Below are positions 8,200 to 17,238 of a stretch of 64,000 nucleotides of DNA, piece after piece. The first letter of the stretch is position 1. Each line of letters opens with the position of its first letter. Under the pieces are notes generated by a model, which saw nothing but the letters and a program-made list of their open reading frames with translations, did no database searches and was not told the origin of the DNA. The translations under genes and the position numbers were made by a program. This stretch comes from Prauserella flavalba (lineage in GTDB: Bacteria; Actinomycetota; Actinomycetes; Mycobacteriales; Pseudonocardiaceae), in the NCBI RefSeq assembly GCF_003202235.1, contig NZ_MASU01000015.1, forward strand, positions 108,123 to 172,122, given 5' to 3'.

Positions 8200-8778
8200 G
8201 CGCCCCGCCGGGTCCCGTCGCACTAAGGCCGCCCGCGCCGAGCAGCCCGCCGCGACGACGAACGGCAGGTCGCGGCGCCGGAACCACCGGCCTCGCGACC
8301 CACACCATACGGAGGCCGATCCCCACGGCGGCGAGCACGCGCGGAGCCGCCACAAACACCCTCGGCGCAACTCTGTGGCCGCGCCGATGACCAGTACGGC
8401 AAGGACCAGGACGCCCACGTCCACGCGCATCCTGCTTTCCCCACGGTGCTCATCATGGCGATCAGACAACGGCCAATTCCAGTCGCGCTCCCGTGTCGCC
8501 GCCGATTTCCAGTGTTTGCGTCGTGGCTTGCATCGAAGTCGCGAACCAATGTGTTCCACGGCGTCCTCGAACACGGTCACGAGTGGCCGATGAGACCAGT
8601 CGTAGGGCTCGTCGTGCGCGAGGAGATCATGTCGGCGTAGAAGTCCACCACGTACTGGAAGCAGAACGCCGCTCGCCGAAGACGATCCGGTCCGTCACCA
8701 ACCACACGGAATCCCTATCGTTCGGCTCACGCCGCACGCGCCCCCGCCAGCAGGAGATACAGCACCGCGCCTCCCGGC
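8200..8778. other. gap of about 580 bases with broken coding traces
   Basis: No intact gene is supported. On the minus strand a start at 8430 would give a hydrophobic opening (MRVDVGVLVLAVLVIGAA) and another frame at 8359 a second hydrophobic stretch (VLAAVGIGLRMVWVARP), which together look like a small membrane protein split by a frameshift. A separate three-frame trace at 8530-8700 is listed on its own. I could not assign a family to either. Confidence 0.35.
8530..8700 (-). pseudogene. unidentified gene remnant read across three frames
   Basis: Reading down from 8700, one frame gives LVTDRIVFGER, the next FCFQYVVDFYADMIS, and the third AHDEPYDWSHRPLVTVFEDA followed by VEHIG. Each piece looks like ordinary protein and the pieces abut, which suggests one gene carrying two small frameshifts. 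I do not recognise the family. Residue choice is far less arginine-rich than shadow translation nearby, which is the main reason to report it. Confidence 0.35.
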
Positions 8779-9561
8779 TCACCGGCAGTCGAGCGTGAGG
8801 TCGCCGAGGTGGGTGAACCGTGCGGTGATCGACGAGCCCGTTCGAGCGGGTACGGCGTCGGTCAGGCCGCCGGTCAGCACGATCCAGCCCGGTTCGAGGG
8901 CGATACCCCGCTCCCACAGGGAGTTCGCCGCGAGTGCGAGCGCCTCCGCGGGGTGGCCCTGGACCGCCGCGCCGGTCGCCGTATCGGCGACCTCGCCGTC
9001 GACGTCGAGGACGCAGCCTTCCAGGTCGAGGGCCAGCTCCTCGGGGCGGCACACGTGCGCGCCGACGACGAACCGCGCGGACGAGGCGTTGTCGGCGACC
9101 ACGTCGGGAAGGGCGAACTTGTAGTCGACATATCGGCTGTCGATGACTTCCAGGCCTGCGCGGACCTCGGCGACGGCCTCCAGCGCCTGTCCGGCCGTCA
9201 CGCCGGGGCCGGAGAGCCGCCGGCCGAGCACGAACACGATCTCGGGCTCGACCCTGGGGTGGATCAGCGTGGTCGTGTCGAGGGGCAGTCCGGGGCCGAG
9301 TGACATCCGGTCGGTGAGCCATGCGGTCAGGGGCGAGTCGATGTTCATGCGCCGCTGCTTCGCGCGGGAGGTGAGGCCGAGCTTGACTCCGGCGACCCGC
9401 TCACCGTTCGCCGTCTTGTGGCCCACGAGCCGGTGCTGGACCTGGTATGCCGTGTCCAGATCGAGTTCCGGCCATTCGGCGGTGAGGGGTGGCCGGTCGG
9501 TGCGTGCTCGCTCGGCTTCGGCGAGAACCTGTGCGGCGTGGTCGACGGTCCAGTGTGTCAA
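8779..9561 (-). CDS. 2-keto-4-pentenoate hydratase / 4-oxalocrotonate decarboxylase family, end of the kynurenine operon
   Basis: A 260-residue MhpD/NahK-type enzyme. Signatures are GVKLGLTS, HPRVEPEIVFVLG with its E-x-E metal pair, GLEVIDSRYVDYKF, PDVVADNASSARFVVG and WIVLTGGLTDA. The start is a TTG overlapping the stop of the formamidase (TTGA), behind AAAGGA. As the last gene of the tryptophan operon it should process 4-oxalocrotonate (decarboxylation) or the resulting dienoate (hydration). Only one such enzyme is in the operon, and no aldolase, so later steps must be encoded elsewhere. The 1704-2510 paralogue is too distant in context to be assumed a partner. Confidence 0.87.
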   Translation of the reverse strand: MTHWTVDHAAQVLAEAERARTDRPPLTAEWPELDLDTAYQVQHRLVGHKTANGERVAGVKLGLTSRAKQRRMNIDSPLTAWLTDRMSLGPGLPLDTTTLIHPRVEPEIVFVLGRRLSGPGVTAGQALEAVAEVRAGLEVIDSRYVDYKFALPDVVADNASSARFVVGAHVCRPEELALDLEGCVLDVDGEVADTATGAAVQGHPAEALALAANSLWERGIALEPGWIVLTGGLTDAVPARTGSSITARFTHLGDLTLDCR

Positions 9562-10274
9562 CGGCTGAGTCCTTTCAACTCCGCGAGGACGACCGGCCAC
9601 GCGGTGCTGCTGGGGTCGATGGGTTCGAAGTGCTGGATTCCCGGCAGGACGACGAGGCGTGCCCCGGGGTGCGCGGCGGCGTAGGAGCGGCTCTGCGCGA
9701 CCGGCACCAGGGTGTCGTCGCGGCCGTGCACCAGCACGACCGGGCAGGGCGGTGCGTCGAGCAGCCGCGGGTCGAGGTCCGGACGGGCCGAGGGCGCGCC
9801 GCCGAGGAAGTCGGCGACCGCGCCGTCGTCCAGGTGTGCCTCGTGTGCCGCCGCCAGATCCGCCACCGGCGCGAGGGCGATCACGCCGAGCAGTCCGCGT
9901 GGCGGGTACGTGGACGCGGCCCACAGCGCGAGGTGACCACCGGCGGAATGTCCCATGAGGACGACCCCGTTGGCGGGGAGCCGTTCCGGCAGCACCGACA
10001 GCGCGGTGCGGATGTCGGCCACGGTCTGGCCGGGGTTTCCGGCCACGCGGCGGTATTCGGATGCGGCGACCGGCCAGCCCGCGTCCCGCAACGCCCGGCA
10101 CAGCACGCGGATGTGCGTCCGGTCGTGCTCCGCGCGCCAGAACCCGCCGTGGACGAGCACGATCAGTGGCTTCCCGGTCGTCACCGGCAGCCACACGTCC
10201 GCGACCTGTCCTCCGTAACGCAGCTCCTCGTCGGGCTCCGGCGCCGGCCGCGTCAGGATCGAGCGGCCCATCAC
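9558..10274 (-). CDS. alpha/beta hydrolase, probable arylformamidase (N-formylkynurenine formamidase)
   Basis: A 238-residue alpha/beta hydrolase with an HGGFW oxyanion motif at residues 42-46, the nucleophile in GHSAGG (S110), an Asp in the VHGRDDTLVP segment and a late catalytic His in GIQHFEP. The HGGxW plus GHSAGG combination is typical of kynurenine-formamidase-like hydrolases. It lies inside an operon with tryptophan 2,3-dioxygenase, kynureninase and kynurenine monooxygenase, and no other formamidase is present, so release of formate from N-formylkynurenine is the natural role. The gene overlaps both neighbours by 4 nt. Confidence 0.85.
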   Translation of the reverse strand: MMGRSILTRPAPEPDEELRYGGQVADVWLPVTTGKPLIVLVHGGFWRAEHDRTHIRVLCRALRDAGWPVAASEYRRVAGNPGQTVADIRTALSVLPERLPANGVVLMGHSAGGHLALWAASTYPPRGLLGVIALAPVADLAAAHEAHLDDGAVADFLGGAPSARPDLDPRLLDAPPCPVVLVHGRDDTLVPVAQSRSYAAAHPGARLVVLPGIQHFEPIDPSSTAWPVVLAELKGLSR

Positions 10275-11254
10275 GCTCGACCGAGGAACCTGAGCGCGTT
10301 GCCCGACAGGAGCTTCTCCCGCTGCTCGCCGGTGAGGAACCCGGCATCGTGCACCACCCGCCCCACCGGCCGTTCGCCGAGCGGGTACGGGTAGTCGCTG
10401 CCGACGAGCACCTGGTCCTCGCCGAGGGTGTCCACCAGCAGCCGCAGCGCCGCCGGGTCGAACACCACCGAGTCGGCGAAGAACCGGTGCGTGTACTCAC
10501 TCGGCGGACGCTCGGAACGTCCTCGCACGAGATCGCCCCTGCGGTGCCAGGCATTGTCGGCGCGGCCGAGCCAGAACGGGAAGCTCCCGGCACCGTGGGC
10601 GAAGCACAGCCGCAGCGTGTCAGGGACCCGGTCGAAGACGCCGCCGAGGATCAGCGCGAGCACCGACAAGTGCGTCTCGGCAGGCATCCCCGTCAGCCAC
10701 CGCGCCATCCAGCGGTCCAGCCGGGCCCCGCCGGGCATGTCCCAGGGGTGCACGAACACCGGCGCCCCTACCGCGGCGCAGTGCTGGAGGAACGTGACGA
10801 TGCCCGCGTCGTCGAGGTCCTTCTCGCCCACGTGGTTGCCGATCTCGACCCCCGCGTGCCCGGCCGCCAGGCACCGGTCCACCTCCTCACACGCCGCGTC
10901 CGGGTCCTGCAGCGGCACCTGGCAGAACGGGAGAAACCGGTCGTGCCCGGCCAGTGTCTCCAACGTGACGTCGTTGAGGACACGGGCCGCCTTGACCGCC
11001 TCGGCGGCAGGCCGGTCGTAGCCGAAGAACACCGGCGTGGGGGAGACGACCTGCAGGCTCACCCCGTCGTCGTCCATGTCGGCGAGCCGGGTCGCGGGGT
11101 CCCAGGCCTGCGGCCCGACGGGGCGGAACTCCGTTTGCCCGACCATGATCATCGCGTCGCGTTCGGAGTCGATCCGCAGCCACGGCCAGCCCGCCCCGAG
11201 GTCGGGCCAGCCGTGGGGCACCAGGTGGGTGTGGATGTCGACGAGGTCGGTCAT
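10271..11254 (-). CDS. 2-amino-3-carboxymuconate-6-semialdehyde decarboxylase
   Basis: A 327-residue amidohydrolase-fold decarboxylase of the ACMSD family. The metal site is visible: H8-x-H10 in DIHTHLVP, the His in HPWDMPGG, the His in FAHGAGSFPFWLGR, and the Asp in LVGSDYPYPLGE. It decarboxylates 2-amino-3-carboxymuconate 6-semialdehyde to 2-aminomuconate 6-semialdehyde, steering tryptophan carbon to full oxidation and away from quinolinate. It sits between the ring-cleavage dioxygenase and the formamidase, with a 6-base gap on one side and a 4-nt overlap on the other. Confidence 0.93.
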   Translation of the reverse strand: MTDLVDIHTHLVPHGWPDLGAGWPWLRIDSERDAMIMVGQTEFRPVGPQAWDPATRLADMDDDGVSLQVVSPTPVFFGYDRPAAEAVKAARVLNDVTLETLAGHDRFLPFCQVPLQDPDAACEEVDRCLAAGHAGVEIGNHVGEKDLDDAGIVTFLQHCAAVGAPVFVHPWDMPGGARLDRWMARWLTGMPAETHLSVLALILGGVFDRVPDTLRLCFAHGAGSFPFWLGRADNAWHRRGDLVRGRSERPPSEYTHRFFADSVVFDPAALRLLVDTLGEDQVLVGSDYPYPLGERPVGRVVHDAGFLTGEQREKLLSGNALRFLGRA

Positions 11255-11260
11255 CCCCGG

Positions 11261-11785
11261 CTAGCCCTTCCCCGGGTGCAGGGTGCCGCAGGCCTCGCAC
11301 GTGCGGGCCCGCTCGTCGGCGTAGAACTTCGCGAACACCGGCGGCAGGTCGGCCACGATGTCGCGGACCTGCAGCTCGACCTCGTGCAGCAGCGCGGAGC
11401 ACTCCGGGCAGTACCACTGGAACTTCTCCAGCGTGCCCTCCTCCCGGACCCGTTCGATGACCACGCCGATCGAGCCGGGTTCGGGCCGCTGCGGGGAGTG
11501 GGGGAGGTTGCCGGGCAGCAGCCACATCTCGCCCTCGCGAACGTGCACCGACCGCACTCCGTCGTCGGTGACGACGTCGACGTGCATGTTGCCCTTGACC
11601 TGGTAGAAGTACTCCTCGTACGAGTCGACGTGGAAGTCGGTGCGCTGGTTGGGGCCGCCCACCACCTGCACGATGAAGTCCTTCCCGGCCGGGAACATCT
11701 GCTTGTTGTTCACGGGCGGGCGCAGCTGGTCCTCGTTCTCCTTGAGCCAGCCGGAAAAGTCGATCGGCTCGGGGAAGCTGGTCAT
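11261..11785 (-). CDS. nbaC: 3-hydroxyanthranilate 3,4-dioxygenase
   Basis: A 174-residue cupin dioxygenase that opens the ring of 3-hydroxyanthranilate. The Fe(II) ligands are H52, E58 and H96 (in [12 protein letters not shown] and NLPHSP). The bacterial rubredoxin-like metal site is also present: C126/C129 (YCPEC) and C163/C166 (CEAC). Length and motif spacing match bacterial HAO. The start overlaps the RidA gene (ATGA). The product goes straight to the ACMS decarboxylase encoded next. Confidence 0.95.
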   Translation of the reverse strand: MTSFPEPIDFSGWLKENEDQLRPPVNNKQMFPAGKDFIVQVVGGPNQRTDFHVDSYEEYFYQVKGNMHVDVVTDDGVRSVHVREGEMWLLPGNLPHSPQRPEPGSIGVVIERVREEGTLEKFQWYCPECSALLHEVELQVRDIVADLPPVFAKFYADERARTCEACGTLHPGKG

Positions 11786-12207
11786 CGTTCGTCCTCCTCG
11801 GGGATCCGTGCGATGGCGGAGATCTCGATCAGCAGGTGCGGGTGGGGAAGCTGGTGCACGGCCACCGTGGTGCGGGCCGGGCCCTCCTCGTCGAAGAACT
11901 GGCCGTAGACCTCGTTGTAGCCGCCGAAGTCGTTCATCGACACCAGGTACGTCGTCACCGACACCAGGTCGCCGAGGCCGGCGCCCACTTCGGCGAGGAT
12001 GTCGCGGATGTTCTCCAGCACCGCCCGGGTCTGTACCCGGATGTCGAGGGTGGTGGTGCCCAGCTCGTCGACACTCGCGCCGGCGATGGTGTTGTCGGGC
12101 CTGCGGCTGCTGGTGCCGGACACGTAGGCGAACCCGCCGGACACCTTGACGTGGGGGAACCTGCCGCGTGGTGTCGCCTTGCCCGTGACGGTTCTGGCCT
12201 GGCTCAC
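11782..12207 (-). CDS. RidA/YjgF family protein, probable 2-aminomuconate deaminase
   Basis: A 141-residue RidA-family protein with the core segments [47 protein letters not shown] and [21 protein letters not shown]. The start is a GTG behind AGGAGGG, overlapping the dehydrogenase stop. RidA proteins hydrolyse enamines and imines, and in 3-hydroxyanthranilate clusters one member acts as 2-aminomuconate deaminase (NbaF type). Its place between aminomuconate semialdehyde dehydrogenase and the dioxygenase supports that role: 2-aminomuconate to 4-oxalocrotonate plus ammonia. Confidence 0.87.
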   Translation of the reverse strand: MSQARTVTGKATPRGRFPHVKVSGGFAYVSGTSSRRPDNTIAGASVDELGTTTLDIRVQTRAVLENIRDILAEVGAGLGDLVSVTTYLVSMNDFGGYNEVYGQFFDEEGPARTTVAVHQLPHPHLLIEISAIARIPEEDER

Positions 12208-13670
12208 GATCGTCCCTCCTGGAAGCCGACGCACACGTTGGTGGTCTCGGTGTAGAAGTCCAGCGAGCGGTGCCCGCCCTCGCGGCCGATCCCGGAGGCC
12301 TTCATCCCGCCGAAGGGGCTGCGCAGGTCGCGCAGGAACCACGTGTTGACCCACACCAGCCCCACGTCGAGAGCGGTTCCGGCGCGGTGCGCGCGGCCGA
12401 CGTCGCGCGTCCAGACCGCGGCCGCCAGCCCGTAGTCGCTGTCGTTGGCGAGTGCGTAGGCCTCCTCCTCGTCGTCGAAGGGAGCCACGTGGCACACCGG
12501 CCCGAAGATCTCCTCCCGGTTCGTCCGCGCGCCGGGTGGGAGCCCGGTGAGCACGGTGGGCTGAACGTAGGCGCCGCCGTCGCGTTCGTCGCCGAACACG
12601 GGCAGGCCACCACCGGTGTGCACCGTGGCGCCCTCGGTCTTCGCCAGCTCGTAGTAGCCCAGCACCTTGTCGCGGTGGGCGCGCGAGATGAGCGGCATGG
12701 TGGTCACGCCGTCGTCGGCGGGCAGGCCGAACCGCAGCTCGGAGGCGTGCGCGGTGAGCCGCTCGGTGAACTCCTCGAACACCGGCCGTTGCACGTAGAG
12801 CCGTTCGGTGCACAGGCACACCTGTCCGCCGTTGGTGAACGACGACCGCGCGCTGCCCGCCACGGCGGCGTCCAGGTCGGCGTCGGCGAACACGAGGCCC
12901 GCGTTCTTGCCGCCCAGCTCGAACGACACCGCCTTCACGCCGTCGGCGGCCGCCTTCATGATCGTGCTGCCCGTGCCGGACTCGCCCGTGAAGGTGATCG
13001 CGTCGACGCCGGGGTGGGTGGTGAGGAACTCGCCCGCGGAGTCCGGACCGAACCCGTGCACGACGTTGTAGACGCCCCGCGGCACCCCGGCAGCGGTCAT
13101 GATCTCCGCGAGCAGGGCCGCCGATGACGGGGTTTCCTCCGACGGCTTGACCACCACCGCGTTGCCGCAGGCCAGCGCCGGAGCGACCTTCCAGGTCAGC
13201 AGCAGGAACGGCAGGTTCCACGGCACGATCACGGCGACCACGCCGACGGGCTTGCGCACGGCGTAGTTGAGCGCCTTCCCGCCACCCGGCGCCGGGGTGA
13301 GGAACGATTCGCCGGCGGCGGTGCTCACCAGGTCGGCGAACGCCCGGAAGTTCGCCGCCCCACGGGGAATGTCGAGGGTGCGGGCCTGGCTCACCGGTTT
13401 GCCGGTGTCCGACACCTCGGCCATGACCAGGTCGTCGAAACGTCGCTCGATCTCGTCGGCGACCCGGCGCAGGACGGCCGCACGGTCCAGCTCGGTGGTG
13501 CGGCCCCACGGGCCGCGCAGGGCGGCCCTGGCGGCGGCCACCGCGGCGTCGACATCGGCGCGGCCGGCTTCGGCGACCTCGCCCAGGACCTTCCCGGTGA
13601 CCGGGCTGGTGTTGGCGAAGGTGCGGGCGGAGCCGGTGAACTCGCCGTCGATGTGGTTGCGGACGATCAC
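12204..13670 (-). CDS. nbaE: 2-aminomuconate 6-semialdehyde dehydrogenase
   Basis: A 488-residue NAD-dependent aldehyde dehydrogenase. E251 (ELGGK) and C285 (GGQVCLC) are the catalytic pair, and the [15 protein letters not shown] and [12 protein letters not shown] segments form the coenzyme site. The GTG start at 13670 overlaps the kynurenine monooxygenase stop; the longer open frame upstream is antisense-like sequence. Context in a 3-hydroxyanthranilate pathway and similarity to the hydroxymuconic-semialdehyde dehydrogenase branch point to oxidation of 2-aminomuconate semialdehyde to 2-aminomuconate. Confidence 0.9.
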   Translation of the reverse strand: MIVRNHIDGEFTGSARTFANTSPVTGKVLGEVAEAGRADVDAAVAAARAALRGPWGRTTELDRAAVLRRVADEIERRFDDLVMAEVSDTGKPVSQARTLDIPRGAANFRAFADLVSTAAGESFLTPAPGGGKALNYAVRKPVGVVAVIVPWNLPFLLLTWKVAPALACGNAVVVKPSEETPSSAALLAEIMTAAGVPRGVYNVVHGFGPDSAGEFLTTHPGVDAITFTGESGTGSTIMKAAADGVKAVSFELGGKNAGLVFADADLDAAVAGSARSSFTNGGQVCLCTERLYVQRPVFEEFTERLTAHASELRFGLPADDGVTTMPLISRAHRDKVLGYYELAKTEGATVHTGGGLPVFGDERDGGAYVQPTVLTGLPPGARTNREEIFGPVCHVAPFDDEEEAYALANDSDYGLAAAVWTRDVGRAHRAGTALDVGLVWVNTWFLRDLRSPFGGMKASGIGREGGHRSLDFYTETTNVCVGFQEGRS

Positions 13671-14974
13671 GGCTTCCTCCTCGCCTTGACGATTCCCCCC
13701 GCGATCGCCGCGGAGAGCCCGAGCCCCGCCGCCGCGAGTGCGCGGTGCTGGGCACGGACGCGCCGCCGGACGCGGTCGTAGGGGGTGGTGGAGAACGACA
13801 CCAGCTCGTACCGCGAGACGTAGTGCCCTGGCGCCAGGCGTTCGAGCGCGTGCTCGACGCGCTTGCCGAGCCGGAACAGGGGAGAGGCCACCTTGTCGCG
13901 CATCTCGACGAAGTTCGCCAGCGCCATCTGGGCGATCGCCTCGGTGTCGGCGCGCCGCGAGGACTCGAACAGCGGCAGTGCCCGCGCCCAGTCGCCGCCG
14001 GCGCGGTCCAGGCACCGGCCGAGCACCACGACGTCCTCGAAGGCGCAGTTCGCGCCCTGCCCGTAGAAGGGCACGATCGCGTGGGCGGCGTCGCCCACGA
14101 GGCAGACCCGCCCGTACTGCCACGGCGCGCATCGCACGGTGCCGAGCAGGCCGACCGGGTTGTGCTGGTAGTCGTCCACCAGCCCGGGAGCCAGTGGCGG
14201 CACGTCGGGGTAGTGCTCGGCGAAGAACCGCTCGATCGCGGCCGGGCTGGATAGCGAGGCGAACGCGGACGTGCCGCTGGTGGGCCAGAACAGCGTGCAG
14301 GTGAACGATCTGTCGGGGTTCGGCAGCGCGATCATCATCGACCGCCCGCGCGGCCAGATGTGCAGTGCCCCGGGGTCGAGCGCGAACTCCCCTTCGCGGG
14401 GAGGGATCGTCAGCTCCTTGTAGCCGTAGTCGAGGAAGTCGAGCGTTTCGGTGGTCACGCCGTGCGCGACCAGCTGACCGCGGACGGCGGAGCCGGCACC
14501 GTCGGCACCGAGGATCACGTCCGCTCGCGCGCGGATCTCGCCATCCGGCGTCTCGAACGTCAGCTCGCCGCTGACCGGGTCCAGTGCGGACAGCCGGTGC
14601 TCGAAACGGATCTCCACCGCGGGATCGGCGGCGTCCAGCAGGACGTTGTTGAGGGCACCCCGGCTGATCGAGTTGATCGCCCGCTCGCCGTCCGCGCTGT
14701 AGGGCTGGAAATCCAGCTCCCCGGCGACCGGGTGGATCATGCGCCCGCGCATCGGCAGCGCGTCGGCCAGCACCTGCTTGTCGAGTCCGACGCCGCGTAG
14801 CGCGCTCAGCCCGCGCTCGGACAGCGCCAGGTTGATCGAACGGCCCCGCTCGGCGGCGCCGCCACGAGGGTCGGGACGCCGTTCGTACAGGACGACGCGC
14901 TCGCCGCGCTGGGCGAGTACACACGCCAGCAGGCTGCCGGCGAGGCCGCCGCCGACGACGGCGATGTCGCTCAT
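13667..14974 (-). CDS. kmo: kynurenine 3-monooxygenase
   Basis: A 435-residue FAD-dependent hydroxylase. The N-terminal GGGLAG motif (8-13) is followed by [10 protein letters not shown], the family-specific [13 protein letters not shown] segment, [15 protein letters not shown] and [21 protein letters not shown]. It hydroxylates kynurenine to 3-hydroxykynurenine with NADPH and oxygen. The C-terminus has a hydrophobic stretch ([15 protein letters not shown]) before a basic tail, reminiscent of the membrane-anchoring end of eukaryotic KMO. ATG at 14974 overlaps the kynureninase stop. Confidence 0.95.
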   Translation of the reverse strand: MSDIAVVGGGLAGSLLACVLAQRGERVVLYERRPDPRGGAAERGRSINLALSERGLSALRGVGLDKQVLADALPMRGRMIHPVAGELDFQPYSADGERAINSISRGALNNVLLDAADPAVEIRFEHRLSALDPVSGELTFETPDGEIRARADVILGADGAGSAVRGQLVAHGVTTETLDFLDYGYKELTIPPREGEFALDPGALHIWPRGRSMMIALPNPDRSFTCTLFWPTSGTSAFASLSSPAAIERFFAEHYPDVPPLAPGLVDDYQHNPVGLLGTVRCAPWQYGRVCLVGDAAHAIVPFYGQGANCAFEDVVVLGRCLDRAGGDWARALPLFESSRRADTEAIAQMALANFVEMRDKVASPLFRLGKRVEHALERLAPGHYVSRYELVSFSTTPYDRVRRRVRAQHRALAAAGLGLSAAIAGGIVKARRKP

Positions 14975-16215
14975 GGTCGTCCTCCGATCACGGCCGCGAG
15001 CGCGGTCGCGGCCCGCCAGCAGTCGTGGTAGGTCGAGTACAGGGGGACCGGCGCGATCCGCACCACGTCCGGGTTGCGCACGTCGGCACAGACGCCGTGC
15101 TCGGTGCGCAGGCGCCGGGCGATCGTGGCGGCGTCGTCGACGCGCAGCGACAGCTGGCACCCGCGCCGCTCGGCCTCGCGCGGGGTGAGCAGGGTGACCG
15201 GCCGCGTCGCGAGAGTTTCCTCCAGCAGCATCTCCAGGTAGCCGGTGAGGCGGAGACTGCGCGCCCTGAGGGTGTCCATGCCGATCTCGTCGAAGATCCG
15301 CAGCGAGGTGCGCACCGGGCTCATCGCCAGGATCGGCGGGTTGGAGATCTGCCAGGCCTCCACGGTGGACGGTGGGCGGGACACCGGTGCCATCTCGAAG
15401 CGGGTGGCCTCCTCGGTGCTCCACCAGCCCTCGAACCGCGGCAGCTCCGGGTTGTCGTGGTGCCGCTCGTGCACGAACGCGCCCGCGACGGCTCCCGGGC
15501 CTGAGTTGAGGTACTTGTACGAGCACCAGGCCGCGAAGTCGGGGCCCCAGTCGTGCAGCCGCAGCGGCACGTTGCCCGCGGCGTGCGCGAGGTCCCAGCC
15601 CACGACGGCGCCTGCCGCGTGCCCCGCGGCGGTGATCGCGGGGATGTCCAGCAGCTCGCCGGTGAGGTAGTTGACCCCGCCGAGCAGCACCAGCGCGACC
15701 GTGTCGCCCTCGCGCGCGAGGAAGTCGAGCACCTCGCCGCCGTCGAGCCGGACCACCGTGGTGTCCGGGTCCAGGCCGTGGAAGCGGGCCTGGCTGCGCA
15801 CGGCGTAGCTGTCGGAGGGGAACGCCGAGTCCTCGATGAGGATCTTCGTGCGCCGTCCGCGCGGCCGGTAGAACGACACCATCAGCAGGTGCAGGTTCAC
15901 CGTCAGCGAGTTCATGATCACGGTTTCGCTCGGCAGCGCCCCGACCAGCCGCGCCGCGGTCTCGGTCAGCAGCGAGTGGTAGGGCAGCCACGGCCGCCGC
16001 GCCTCCAGGTGTCCCTCCACGCCGAGCCGGGCCCAGTCGTCGAGGTCCTCCAGCAGTTCGGCCCGCACCGCGCGCGGCTGCAACCCCAGCGAGTTCCCGG
16101 CGAAGTAGGCCGTCTCGGGGTAGCCGCCGCCCTCGGCGGGCGGAACCGCGAAGCGGTCGCGGTAGCCGGGGTCGCCGAGGTCCAGCTCGCGGGCGCCTGC
16201 CTCCGTCGTGTCCAT
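14971..16215 (-). CDS. kynU: kynureninase
   Basis: A 414-residue PLP enzyme that cleaves 3-hydroxykynurenine to 3-hydroxyanthranilate and alanine. Family landmarks are AYFAGNSLGLQPR, the SLTVNLHLLMVSFY segment, GWDLAHAAGNVPL, the PLP lysine K234 in CSYKYLNSGPG, and FEGWWSTEEATRFEM. I take the ATG at 16215, which overlaps the dioxygenase stop by one base (TGATG). Length is normal for bacterial KynU. Confidence 0.96.
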   Translation of the reverse strand: MDTTEAGARELDLGDPGYRDRFAVPPAEGGGYPETAYFAGNSLGLQPRAVRAELLEDLDDWARLGVEGHLEARRPWLPYHSLLTETAARLVGALPSETVIMNSLTVNLHLLMVSFYRPRGRRTKILIEDSAFPSDSYAVRSQARFHGLDPDTTVVRLDGGEVLDFLAREGDTVALVLLGGVNYLTGELLDIPAITAAGHAAGAVVGWDLAHAAGNVPLRLHDWGPDFAAWCSYKYLNSGPGAVAGAFVHERHHDNPELPRFEGWWSTEEATRFEMAPVSRPPSTVEAWQISNPPILAMSPVRTSLRIFDEIGMDTLRARSLRLTGYLEMLLEETLATRPVTLLTPREAERRGCQLSLRVDDAATIARRLRTEHGVCADVRNPDVVRIAPVPLYSTYHDCWRAATALAAVIGGRP

Positions 16216-17102
16216 CAGTCCATCACCGTCCTGGCGGAGAAGAGCTCGGGAAACACCGTCCGCTCCATGCTGCGCCGCAGCCACGCCAGTCCGCTCGATC
16301 CGCCCGTGCCGACGCGGGCGCCCATCGAGCGCTGCACCGCCTGGAGGTGGCGGTAGCGCCAGTCGCCGAACTGCTCGGCAACCTCGGTCAGCGACTCGCC
16401 GAGCATCCTCAGGTGGTTGCCCGGCCCCTGGTCGCGGTAGGTGCGCACCCATGCCTGCTCCACCGCCGGATGCGGTGTGTGTTCCTCGGCGAAGTCCCGG
16501 TCGAGCACGGAGCCGGGAATGTCGTGGCCGTGGCGGGCGAGCACGCCGATCACGTCGTCCCACAGGCTCGGCGCCGCGAGCGAGGCCTCCAGGTCGGCGT
16601 GGACGGCGGGCTGGTTGCGGAACGGCCGGATCAGCGACGCGGTCCTGAGCCCGAGCCGGAACTCGAGTTTGCGGTACATCGCCGACTGGAACCCGGATCC
16701 CTCGCCGAGCAGGTCGCGGAAGCGGTTGAAGTCACCCGGGGTCATCCAGCGCAGGGTCTGCCAGCCGGCGTTGAGCCCTTCCAGGTGCAGTGCGGCGCGA
16801 CGCAGCGGGAGCAACGACCCCCACACGTCGTCGGCGCGCAGCCGCTCCCCGGCCACGCCGAGTTCGAAGTGGACGAGTCCGAAGTAGAGCTCCATGACCT
16901 GGCTGATCATCAGGAACGACATCTCGCCAGGGTCGTCGCTCAGCGTGCGCTGCAGTCGATGCAGCGTGCTGGCGTGCACGTATTCGTCGTAGGGGACGCG
17001 CTCGAAGTCGAGCGTGGGATCGCCCGCGTTGGCCGCGGCCCTGCGCGTGCGCTCGGGCTCGTTCGACGCCGCGACGGCCGGGATGTCTGAGGCGCGTTGC
17101 AC
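16215..17102 (-). CDS. kynA: tryptophan 2,3-dioxygenase
   Basis: A 295-residue heme dioxygenase opening the indole ring of L-tryptophan to N-formylkynurenine. Diagnostic parts are YDEYVHASTLHRLQ, MISQVMELYFGLVHFEL, FRDLLGEGSGFQSAMYRKLEF and WRYRHLQAVQRSMG followed by TGGSSGLAWL, the WRYRH segment carrying the proximal heme His. I chose the GTG at 17102 behind GAGGAGGA; a longer open frame upstream has no family similarity and would run through the promoter. It is the first gene of the nine-gene operon running down to 8779. Confidence 0.95.
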   Translation of the reverse strand: MQRASDIPAVAASNEPERTRRAAANAGDPTLDFERVPYDEYVHASTLHRLQRTLSDDPGEMSFLMISQVMELYFGLVHFELGVAGERLRADDVWGSLLPLRRAALHLEGLNAGWQTLRWMTPGDFNRFRDLLGEGSGFQSAMYRKLEFRLGLRTASLIRPFRNQPAVHADLEASLAAPSLWDDVIGVLARHGHDIPGSVLDRDFAEEHTPHPAVEQAWVRTYRDQGPGNHLRMLGESLTEVAEQFGDWRYRHLQAVQRSMGARVGTGGSSGLAWLRRSMERTVFPELFSARTVMD

Positions 17103-17238
17103 GGATCTCCTCCTCACTGGCTGGATCCATGCTCTCAAGGCGGCTGCATCAACTGAAGGCTCGATCGAAGGCCGACGAGGCACTGTGCCTACTATCTGAA
17201 GGAGATCACCCTGGATTGCTTTCGGATTGGAAAACGGC
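17103..17238. promoter_or_regulatory. divergent control region of the kynurenine operon and its Lrp-type regulator
   Basis: These 136 bases separate the dioxygenase GTG from the Lrp-type regulator ATG and must carry both promoters. A short symmetric element, GGCAC-T-GTGCC, lies at 17179-17189 near the centre and could be a half of an operator. No convincing -35/-10 pair stands out on either strand. Confidence 0.5.

Noticed and set aside
7153..8580. Minus-strand open frame of 475 codons
   Set aside because: Mostly antisense to yigZ; only a short hydrophobic piece near 8430 looks protein-like, and it breaks off.
10061..11908. Plus-strand open frame of 615 codons
   Set aside because: Antisense to ACMS decarboxylase, 3-hydroxyanthranilate dioxygenase and their neighbours, all of which have clear motifs.
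14975..16563. N-terminal extension of kynureninase into the tryptophan dioxygenase region
   Set aside because: The extension is out-of-frame translation of the dioxygenase gene; the ATG at 16215 matches the family start and the operon overlap pattern.
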